Assembly (NCBI GenBank): GCA_050954505.1
Contig: JBPBPY010000476.1
Coordinates: 1 to 5,727, forward strand
Origin: JAQGMO01 sp050954505
GTDB taxonomy: Bacteria; Pseudomonadota; Gammaproteobacteria; Burkholderiales; Burkholderiaceae_D
Length of the DNA: 5,727 nucleotides
Reading direction: 5' to 3'
In this document: positions 1 to 4,154 of the stretch, in pieces
Layout: each line of letters opens with the position of its first letter
How positions within the stretch are numbered: the first letter of the stretch is position 1
The notes under the pieces: generated by a model
Databases searched by the model: none
What the model was told of the DNA's origin: nothing
Seen by the model: the letters and a program-made list of their open reading frames with translations, nothing else
Program-made: the position numbers and the translations under genes

Positions 1-621
1 GCGGAACAAAACGAGGCCTTGGGCTGGATCAAGAGCCATCCTGGCAGCGCCAGCATTCTCAAGGCATCCCGACCGGTACCGACCGGGAACGGCATTGCGG
101 TACTGAAAACCATGCCCGATGACGACAGGCGTAATTTGTTACGCTGGGCGACTTCAGCCGATGCCGCCGGATTTGGAAAGTTGCAGGCTGCCATTGCCGC
201 CGACACGGCTGCCTACAGCTACCTTGCCACCCTCGGTATCCTGACGCCACCAGCAATTGCCGGCGTTACCTTGGTCGATGCCAGCGAAGTTGCCCGCCTG
301 ATCGCCAGCGGGGCAATACCGGTCGATACCCGTACACCGAAGGAATTTGCAGCGGCGCACATTGCCGGCGCAATCAATCTGCCGTACATCGAGCGTAGTT
401 TGAAGGAAAAGGATTTCAATGCGGATGTGGATGACTTTTCTGCCCTGGCTCGCGCGCCGGCAGGAAAAGCCTTGATCTTTTTCTGCAATGGTCCGGAATG
501 CTGGAAATCGTACAAGGCGTCGCGCCTGGCCAGTGGCAAGGGCTACAAATCGCTGTACTGGTATCGCAAGGGAATGCCGGATTGGCGCGACAAGGCCATG
601 CCGGTCAAGTCGCGCTCCTGA
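1..621 (+). CDS. Rhodanese-domain protein, 5' end missing
   Basis: The frame is open to the left edge, so the first residues are outside the window; 206 residues and a TGA stop are visible. The last ~115 residues form a rhodanese domain: 'PVDTRTPKEFAAAHIAGAINLP' matches the family's DxR...E..xHIxGAxNxP block, and the strand 'ALIFFC' leads into an active-site loop C-N-G-P-E-C-W-K-S. In rhodaneses the first Cys after this strand carries the persulfide, so sulfur transfer or redox chemistry is likely. A second Cys five residues later, followed by Trp, makes a CxxxxCW loop rather than the usual CxxGxRS. The ~90 residues before the domain (for example 'LLRWATSADAAGFGKLQ') look helical and I do not recognise them. 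A TTG at position 19 could be read as a start, but it has no clear RBS and the frame continues upstream. The gene converges on the 41-aa minus-strand gene. Substrate and location are unknown. Confidence 0.88.
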   Translation, partial: AEQNEALGWIKSHPGSASILKASRPVPTGNGIAVLKTMPDDDRRNLLRWATSADAAGFGKLQAAIAADTAAYSYLATLGILTPPAIAGVTLVDASEVARLIASGAIPVDTRTPKEFAAAHIAGAINLPYIERSLKEKDFNADVDDFSALARAPAGKALIFFCNGPECWKSYKASRLASGKGYKSLYWYRKGMPDWRDKAMPVKSRS

Positions 622-648
622 ACGTCAGTGCTGCACCAGTGCAGATTC

Positions 649-774
649 CTAGAACAACAGGTAGGCGACGCCGGTCCAGAACGTGCCGAGGCCGGCAATC
701 AAGAGCAGAAAACCGGTATTGAGATGGGAGACTTCATGCTGCTGATGCGTGTGATGCAATTCTCTCGTCGTCAT
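649..774 (-). CDS. 41-aa His-rich single-span membrane protein
   Basis: A short gene of 41 codons and a TAG stop. The start is well supported: AAGGAG lies 7-8 nt before the ATG. The N-terminal half is polar and histidine-rich, 'HHTHQQHEVSH' at residues 7-17 with five His. Residues 21-41, 'GFLLLIAGLGTFWTGVAYLL' plus a final Phe, form one uninterrupted hydrophobic segment that runs to the C-terminus. This is the layout of a small inner-membrane microprotein with a polar head. The His cluster could bind a metal ion, but that is inference; no known family was recognised. It is alone on its strand, separated from the upstream minus-strand gene by an intrinsic terminator at 911-937, so it should have its own promoter in 775-910. 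It converges with the rhodanese gene, with 27 bp between stops. Confidence 0.72.
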   Translation of the reverse strand: MTTRELHHTHQQHEVSHLNTGFLLLIAGLGTFWTGVAYLLF

Positions 775-1095
775 TGTCAAACTCCTTGATTATTATTCGC
801 AAATCTCGAGCTGCCATGAGTACGACTGCGACCAGGCCGGTTGGTTCAACAAACCGTGAAAATAATCGCGATTCAGATAAGAAAAAGCTGAAAAAGCGTT
901 CAGATGATGGCACAAAAAACAAGGGACCCGAAGGTCCGCTGTGGTCGATCTTTTGCCATGCCACCTGCGCCGATCTGCCTGACTGGCTTTGCTGGCTTGA
1001 TTGCCGGTTGCAGATAAAGTGGTCGCAGGGCGGTTTTTTCGCCCCTTGGCAGTTCAGGCCGGATGGCAGGGACGAACAGGGTTCAGCGTGCCGGC
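775..1095. other. Gene-poor stretch between the 41-aa gene and the 118-aa gene
   Basis: I see no convincing gene in these 321 bases. The stretch holds the RBS of the 41-aa gene at its left end and the minus-strand intrinsic terminator at 911-937. Around 880-899 a purine-rich direct repeat (gaaaaagc twice) reads as two T-rich tracts on the minus strand. Around 1028-1044 a short hairpin, GGGCG and CGCCC around a T-rich loop, lacks a T-tail on either strand. The 734-964 minus-strand frame crosses the terminator and has no RBS or recognisable domain. No clear sigma-70 promoter for the 41-aa gene could be picked by eye. Confidence 0.6.
911..937 (-). terminator. Intrinsic terminator with UUCG tetraloop
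   Basis: Read on the minus strand, GGACC-TTCG-GGTCC forms a 5-bp stem closed by the extra-stable C(UUCG)G loop, followed by CTTGTTTTTTGTG. The six-T run directly after the hairpin is the classic Rho-independent signature. It would end transcripts of the 118-aa gene, whose stop is about 160 bp upstream, and insulate the 41-aa gene. Confidence 0.75.
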
Positions 1096-1452
1096 TCAGG
1101 AGCCAGTGCGCATTTCGTGGCGGCGGCCATTGGCAAGCTTGCGGTCGACATCGGCATCAAGGCTGGCCACGGCACGGCGCAACTGTTCGCGTTCTGCCCG
1201 GGTCACCTTGCCATCGCGGCGAAAATCCACTTCCATGCGCTGGATCTCCGCATCGCGCTCATGCAAACGCTGTGATTCTTCACGTGTGATCAAGCCGGCA
1301 GAAATGCCACGGTCGATGCGCGCATACAGCGCCAGCTGGTGCGCATCCACGGCCGGCGTCTGCATGCCTTGCGCCATGGCCGGTGCACCGATGGTGCCAA
1401 ATGCAGTCGCTGCAAACAGGGAAAGAGCCAGAGTTTTCTTGATGGTATTCAT
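1096..1452 (-). CDS. Small exported helical protein, uncharacterised
   Basis: 118 residues. The N-terminus is a textbook Sec signal peptide: 'MNTIKK', a hydrophobic core to about residue 22, then 'APAMA' before Gln28, suggesting signal peptidase I cleavage after Ala27. The mature part is almost entirely charged and helical ('ARIDRGISAGLITREESQRL', 'ERDAEIQRMEVDFRRDGKVT'). The pattern 'DRGISAGLITREE' followed later by 'RRDGKVTRAEREQL' is the double 'helix, D-x-G-x-(I/V)-T, helix' arrangement of many small periplasmic proteobacterial proteins, loosely EF-hand-like, though full calcium loops are absent. There is no cysteine. The start has AAGGA 7 nt upstream. The 242 bp before it, back to the next minus-strand gene, suggest its own promoter. 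No function can be assigned. Confidence 0.85.
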   Translation of the reverse strand: MNTIKKTLALSLFAATAFGTIGAPAMAQGMQTPAVDAHQLALYARIDRGISAGLITREESQRLHERDAEIQRMEVDFRRDGKVTRAEREQLRRAVASLDADVDRKLANGRRHEMRTGS

Positions 1453-1506
1453 GTGTGCATCCTTGGTTGGTTGGCTGCCGAGTCGTCAACGCTCGTCAGC
1501 ACTGGA

Positions 1507-1523
1507 TTTTCCAGGTCGGAAAA
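1507..1523. promoter_or_regulatory. TTTTCC-N5-GGAAAA inverted repeat upstream of the 118-aa gene
   Basis: A perfect 6-bp inverted repeat with a 5-bp spacer lies about 55-70 bp upstream of the 118-aa start codon. A second small palindrome, CTGGA-TTT-TCCAG (1502-1514), overlaps it. Symmetric arms in a likely promoter or 5' UTR region could be an operator, but no regulator is known and the short arms could arise by chance. Confidence 0.25.
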
Positions 1524-1596
1524 ATGGGTGGGGTTACCAAATGACTGGCTGGATCAAGGCGCCGGGCCTGCCGGCGTTCAACCAGCCATGTCAGCC

Positions 1597-1624
1597 GGTA
1601 TGCGGTACGCGGTACGCGGTATGC
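1597..1624. repeat. Four tandem 7-bp repeats (GGTAYGC)
   Basis: GGTATGC, GGTACGC, GGTACGC, GGTATGC follow each other without gaps in the intergenic space between the two exported-protein genes. The arrangement is symmetric (TGC, CGC, CGC, TGC endings). It lies outside any gene. On the minus strand it is followed upstream by a GCCTGT-CTGT-ACAGGC hairpin (about 1630-1645). Possible roles are a regulator-binding array or plain slippage. Confidence 0.7.
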
Positions 1625-1629
1625 ATGGG

Positions 1630-1645
1630 CCTGTACAGACAGGCG
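1630..1645 (-). other. Hairpin downstream of the four-Cys protein gene
   Basis: A perfect 6-bp stem (GCCTGT and ACAGGC) with a 4-nt loop lies about 50 bp after the stop at 1695. It lacks a T-run, so it is not a convincing intrinsic terminator, but it could protect the 3' end of the mRNA. Confidence 0.3.
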
Positions 1646-1694
1646 CGTCGTCAGCATCCTTCAAACCGGTCAGGTCGATGGCCAGGTCCGCGGA

Positions 1695-2138
1695 TTACTT
1701 CGGTGCGTCAGGCACAACCAGTTCGCGAAGGATGCCGCCACTGCCGACACTGCCTTCCGTGCTGCCTTGGCCTTCGATGCGCTGCATGCAGGCATCCTGG
1801 TCGCCTGCGGGCAGAGCCTTGCAGCGATCGACGGCATTGCTGCGCAATTCGCCGCGGCCATCGGACAGATGATTCTTGCCTGCTTCGTCCCGTGCGGCGC
1901 CCGCTTCCTTGAGACAGGTGGCCCGGTCTTGGTTGCTGCTGCCATTATTGCAGGCAGCGACTTCGGCACGGTAGCGCTGTTCCTCGGTTTGCTGCGCGTG
2001 CACCGTGCCGCTGGCGCCGGCCAATGCGGCGCCGAGTACGGCCAGCGACAGCAACGTCCGTGCGATGAAAGCCTGTGAGCGTACAGCGGTGCGGGTACCG
2101 GCACCAGTGTCGCTGCGGGTGCAATCTGGTTTTCGCAT
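1695..2138 (-). CDS. Exported four-cysteine protein, uncharacterised
   Basis: 147 residues. A long basic N-region (residues 1-27) precedes a hydrophobic core, 'TLLSLAVLGAALAGASGTVHA', with likely signal peptidase I cleavage after Ala48. The ~99-residue mature protein starts 'QQTEEQRYRAEVAAC' and holds four Cys in two pairs: C63/C75 ('ACNNGSSNQDRATCLKEAG') and C106/C117 ('RCKALPAGDQDACMQRIEG'). In the periplasm these probably form two disulfides pinning helix pairs. It ends 'STEGSVGSGGILREL', a glycine-rich motif I recall from uncharacterised exported proteins of Burkholderiales; that link is from memory. The start is supported by AGGAG about 6 nt upstream, and there is no internal Met that would give a shorter signal peptide. 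It lies 106 bp downstream of the HMA gene and may be separately transcribed. Function unknown. Confidence 0.85.
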   Translation of the reverse strand: MRKPDCTRSDTGAGTRTAVRSQAFIARTLLSLAVLGAALAGASGTVHAQQTEEQRYRAEVAACNNGSSNQDRATCLKEAGAARDEAGKNHLSDGRGELRSNAVDRCKALPAGDQDACMQRIEGQGSTEGSVGSGGILRELVVPDAPK

Positions 2139-2213
2139 GTTGTCTCCTGAACAGGTAAAGGCTTCAGTCTATGCGCTGCCGGTGCCGCCGTCTGTTCGGT
2201 GGCCGACATATCA

Positions 2214-2235
2214 GCGCGGCTCGCCAGTGCCGCGC
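2214..2235 (-). other. GC-rich hairpin just after the HMA gene
   Basis: A perfect 7-bp stem, GCGCGGC and GCCGCGC around an 8-nt loop, begins about 9 bp after the stop codon of the HMA gene. It lacks a T-tail, so it is not a canonical intrinsic terminator. The position suggests a 3'-end stabiliser or a Rho-assisted end of the ribH2-HMA transcript. Confidence 0.4.
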
Positions 2236-2244
2236 CGCAGGCAG

Positions 2245-2442
2245 TTATGACGCGACCGGCGTGTAACCGGCATCGCGGATGGCTTCGGCGATGCGCTGGC
2301 GATCGTCGCCATGGTGGATCACCACCGCCTTGCTGGCCAGGTCGATGTCGACCCTGGCTTGCGGCGCGACGCTGTGGACGGCATCGGTGACATGGCCAAT
2401 GCAATGGTTGCAGGTCATGTCCTGCACGAGAAACTGGATCAT
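2245..2442 (-). CDS. Heavy-metal-associated (HMA) domain protein, CopZ-like metallochaperone
   Basis: 65 residues forming one complete HMA domain of ferredoxin-like beta-alpha-beta-beta-alpha-beta fold. The metal site is 'MTCNHC' (M9, C11, C14), the MxCxxC loop that binds Cu(I) in CopZ/Atx1 proteins. 'VDIDLASKAVVIHH' supplies the central strands and 'AEAIRDAGYTPV' is the typical C-terminal end of the fold. Such proteins carry copper to P1B-type ATPases in the cytoplasm; no such ATPase is in the window, so copper is inferred from the family. The chosen ATG has GAGGA 7 nt upstream and starts directly with the first strand; the frame could extend 10 residues further, but that would run into the end of ribH2. 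The gap to ribH2 is 26 bp, so both genes are probably on one mRNA under the FMN riboswitch. Confidence 0.9.
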   Translation of the reverse strand: MIQFLVQDMTCNHCIGHVTDAVHSVAPQARVDIDLASKAVVIHHGDDRQRIAEAIRDAGYTPVAS

Positions 2443-2468
2443 GGGGATTTCCTCAAGTGTGGCTGGCA

Positions 2469-2948
2469 TCAAGCCAGTGCCTGGAGTTTGCTGACCGTAT
2501 CGATGCAGGCCAGCGCGGCTTCGCGGCCCTTGACACGAAAATGTTCGCGGAAAAATTGCTGGTGTTCCTGGCCCGCGTGGAAGTGATGGGGCGTGAGTAC
2601 CGCTGAAATCATTGGCACGCCGGTGTCGAGCTGGACCTGCATCAGGCCGCTGATGACGGCCTGCGCAACGAAGTCATGACGATAGATGCCGCCGTCGACG
2701 ACCAGGCCGGTGGCAACCACGGCACTGTACTTGCCGCTCCTGGCCAGCCGTTGTGCGAGCAGCGGAATTTCAAATGCGCCGGCAACCGCATGGAAATCGA
2801 TGCCATCGTTATCCATGCCGTGGCTTGCCATTTCCTCGGCAAATGCCTGCCGGCACTGGTCGACGATTTCCCTGTGCCAGGACGACTGGATGAAGGCGAC
2901 TCGGCTAGCAGCCGATGCAGTGTGGGATTGAATTGAATGAACTGACAT
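2469..2948 (-). CDS. ribH2: 6,7-dimethyl-8-ribityllumazine synthase, type II (RibH2)
   Basis: 159 residues. The enzyme condenses 5-amino-6-ribitylaminouracil with 3,4-dihydroxy-2-butanone 4-phosphate to form lumazine, the penultimate step of riboflavin synthesis, in the cytoplasm. Family blocks are clear: 'RVAFIQSSWHREIVDQC' at 16-32 (the Trp and 'HREIVDQ' are typical of the RibH2 branch), 'GAFEIPL' at 57-63, 'VVATGLVVDGGIYRHDFVAQ' with the likely catalytic His at 91, and 'VPMISAVLTPHHFH' at 111-124. The 'QEHQQFFREHF' insert near 127-137 also fits type II rather than type I (RibE/RibH1) enzymes. The ATG at 2948 has AGGA 8 nt upstream; a longer frame from 3047 would start inside the riboswitch and is not used. 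No other riboflavin gene is nearby, which fits RibH2 as a second, separately regulated lumazine synthase. The HMA gene follows 26 bp downstream. Confidence 0.94.
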   Translation of the reverse strand: MSVHSIQSHTASAASRVAFIQSSWHREIVDQCRQAFAEEMASHGMDNDGIDFHAVAGAFEIPLLAQRLARSGKYSAVVATGLVVDGGIYRHDFVAQAVISGLMQVQLDTGVPMISAVLTPHHFHAGQEHQQFFREHFRVKGREAALACIDTVSKLQALA

Positions 2949-2957
2949 TGCAGGATT

Positions 2958-2985
2958 CCTATTTATGCATGAGTCGATAAATAGG
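2958..2985 (-). promoter_or_regulatory. RBS-sequestering hairpin, riboswitch expression platform
   Basis: On the minus strand CCTATTTAT and ATAAATAGG form a perfect 9-bp stem around a 10-nt loop. The 3' arm contains the AGG of the ribH2 Shine-Dalgarno, which ends 8-9 nt before the ATG at 2948. No T-run follows. This points to translational rather than transcriptional control by the FMN riboswitch upstream. The pairing that would open it when FMN is absent is not obvious by eye. Confidence 0.7.
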
Positions 2986-3001
2986 GCGCACGGGACCACG
3001 G

Positions 3002-3020
3002 CATGCCAAAGGATGGCATG
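3002..3020 (-). other. Linker hairpin between aptamer and RBS hairpin
   Basis: A perfect 7-bp stem, CATGCCA-TCCTT-TGGCATG, lies between the end of the aptamer (3035) and the RBS hairpin (2985). It lacks a T-tail, so it is not a terminator. Its loop 'TCCTT' is complementary to an AAGGA-like sequence, so it might contribute to switching, though this is speculative. Confidence 0.45.
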
Positions 3021-3034
3021 GCCAAGCGATATCC

Positions 3035-3258
3035 CGTTCTCTTTCATCCGGACTTTGGACTGTGCCGGCGGCGGTTTCCCGCACTGGCATCAGTTGAACC
3101 GTCGGCCCCGGAATCGAACCGGATCTGCTGACCTCGCCAGCTCGGCAATATCGCCAACCTGGACAAGCGCTCGCGGGCTGACCGGATACCGTGCAATACA
3201 ATGCAGACACGACAAGCTGAACACCGCCGGTGGGGAATCACACCCCGCCCTGAGAACG
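3035..3258 (-). ncRNA. FMN riboswitch (RFN element) upstream of ribH2
   Basis: All conserved RFN blocks are present in order on the minus strand: 'CAGGGCGGGGTG', 'GATTCCCCACCGGCGGT', 'AGCCCGCGAGCG', 'CAGCAGATCCGG', 'ATTCCGGGGCCGACGGTT' and 'AGTCCGGATGAAAGAGAAC'. The closing helix P1 pairs CGTTCTC (3258-3252) with GAGAACG (3041-3035), 7 bp. The fold senses FMN and lowers expression of riboflavin genes when FMN is plentiful. The aptamer spans about 224 nt, longer than the roughly 150 nt of the E. coli ribB element as I recall it. The extra length is in peripheral arms: about 43 nt near 3180-3222, a helix at 3137-3162, and a GAAA-capped helix at 3059-3094. The conserved core looks intact. Its target is ribH2, and probably the HMA gene behind it. 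Confidence 0.96.
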
Positions 3259-3303
3259 TGCAACCGGGTCACCAGACTGAAAACGATTCAGCCTCGGAAA
3301 ACC

Positions 3304-3331
3304 CTTATTGCATTTTGAATATACCATGCAA
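3304..3331 (-). promoter_or_regulatory. Candidate sigma-70 promoter for riboswitch-ribH2
   Basis: TTGCAT, a 16-bp spacer and AATAAG resemble a weak -35/-10 pair (3/6 and 4/6 consensus matches). They would start transcription about 40 nt before helix P1. An overlapping TATATT (3323-3318) is an alternative -10 box without a good -35. The region lies between the pssA terminator and the riboswitch, where a promoter is needed. Confidence 0.3.
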
Positions 3332-3377
3332 GAAAAATCCTTGCCGTCGCTGCCTGGCAAAGAAACATCGACGGCAA
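3331..3377 (-). terminator. Intrinsic terminator of pssA
   Basis: Six bases after the pssA stop codon, TTGCCGTCG and CGACGGCAA form a perfect 9-bp stem around a 19-nt loop. The minus strand then reads GGATTTTTCT, a five-T run. The loop holds a further small TGCC-A-GGCA pairing. This separates pssA from the riboflavin unit downstream. Confidence 0.72.
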
Positions 3378-3382
3378 CCGTT

Positions 3383-4015
3383 TCAGAACTTGGGAATACG
3401 CAGCGTTTTGCTGATCATCATCGTGCCCGAGAGGAAAAACAGCAGCGACAGCGGATGCAGCGACCACGGACCGATCATCACCTCGCTCCAATACAGGCTC
3501 TCGCCAATGCGGCCATGCCAGGCCGCCCAGGCCAGCACGCCGGTCAAGATCACGCTGGTTGGAATCGGCGTGCCTTCGAAATATTTCACCTTGCCGCCAT
3601 CGTCGGCCAGGCTTTCGGCTGTGACATTGAAACGCGCCAGCCGGCTGACCCCGCAGCAGACGAAATAGATCAGCATTACCCAGTCCCACTGGCCTCGCAT
3701 GCCTGCTGCAAATGCCAGCGTGGCCGGCGCAATGCCGAACGAGATCACGTCGGCCAGCGAATCGAGTTCCCGGCCCAGTGCGGAGTGCGCCCGGCGCCAG
3801 CGAGCCACGCGGCCGTCAAGCACATCGAAGATGAATGCCGCCGGCGCCATCAGCGTGGCGGCATAGAAGCTGTGCAGCGATTGGGCAAGCATGTAGTTCA
3901 TGGCGAAGAACACGCCGGCCACGCCACAGGCGGCATTGCCCAGCGTGAAAAAATCGGCGAGATGGAACTCGCGGATCATGGAGAAATGCTTGGGGCGTTG
4001 GTCGGGAGGGCGCAT
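3383..4015 (-). CDS. pssA: CDP-diacylglycerol-serine O-phosphatidyltransferase
   Basis: 210 residues. The enzyme transfers a phosphatidyl group from CDP-diacylglycerol to L-serine, giving phosphatidylserine, the precursor of phosphatidylethanolamine, in the inner membrane. The CDP-alcohol phosphatidyltransferase signature D67-G-x2-A-R-x8-G-x3-D85-x3-D89 is exact ('DGRVARWRRAHSALGRELDS', then LAD). The N-terminal 'FHLADFFTLGNAACGVAGVF' and the downstream 'SRLARFNV' and 'FEGTPIPTS' are characteristic of bacterial type II PssA. Hydrophobic spans lie around 24-44, 50-65, 90-105, 110-125, 150-167 and 185-200. The ATG at 4015 has a weak AGG about 7-8 nt upstream; a Met at residue 13 has no RBS. The frame stays open far upstream only because it crosses the 12-bp repeats. 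A terminator follows the stop at once. The gene lies 139 bp after the MoeB/ThiF gene; the psd and ilv genes I recall beside pssA in related genomes are not in this window. Confidence 0.94.
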   Translation of the reverse strand: MRPPDQRPKHFSMIREFHLADFFTLGNAACGVAGVFFAMNYMLAQSLHSFYAATLMAPAAFIFDVLDGRVARWRRAHSALGRELDSLADVISFGIAPATLAFAAGMRGQWDWVMLIYFVCCGVSRLARFNVTAESLADDGGKVKYFEGTPIPTSVILTGVLAWAAWHGRIGESLYWSEVMIGPWSLHPLSLLFFLSGTMMISKTLRIPKF

Positions 4016-4108
4016 GGCATACCTGGTTGGATGATGAGCCTGATGATAACCGATCACCCTTGCCGGCCAGGTCCTATGGAGTTCGAGCTTGCGGCATAAC
4101 AAATCGGC

Positions 4109-4143
4109 CAGGTCCGTGAAGCCTGATTGCTGGCGCGGACCTG
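4109..4143 (-). other. Inverted repeat after the MoeB/ThiF gene
   Basis: A perfect 8-bp inverted repeat, CAGGTCCG and CGGACCTG, with a 19-nt loop, starts 11 bp after the stop at 4155. The minus-strand tail (GCCGATTTGTT) has only short T-runs, so it is a poor intrinsic terminator at best. The 10-bp core GGCCAGGTCC of the left arm recurs nearby at about 4064-4073. Confidence 0.4.
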
Positions 4144-4154
4144 CATCCGTGCCT

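Noticed and set aside
734..964. 76-codon minus-strand frame between the 41-aa and 118-aa genes
   Set aside because: It contains the UUCG intrinsic terminator, overlaps the well-supported 41-aa gene in another frame, and has no RBS or recognisable domain.
1028..1044. GGGCG-GTTTTTT-CGCCC hairpin as a terminator
   Set aside because: The T-run is in the loop, not after the stem, and no T-tail follows on either strand.
774..1289. 171-codon plus-strand frame rich in Lys and Arg, then Cys and Trp
   Set aside because: Its second half is antisense to the signal-peptide protein at 1096-1452. No RBS and no family features were found.
1001..1912. 303-codon plus-strand frame
   Set aside because: It is antisense to two genes with clear signal peptides and RBSs; the composition (Arg, Cys, Ser rich) is typical of a shadow frame in GC-rich DNA.
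2469..3047. Longer ribH2 starting at 3047
   Set aside because: That ATG lies in the conserved 3' strand of the FMN aptamer (GGATGAAAGAG). The extra 33 residues are not in the family, and the ATG at 2948 has a good RBS.
3105..3130. tRNA-like T-arm (minus strand GGTTCGATTCC)
   Set aside because: The motif is part of the FMN riboswitch core; no acceptor, D or anticodon arms can be formed around it.
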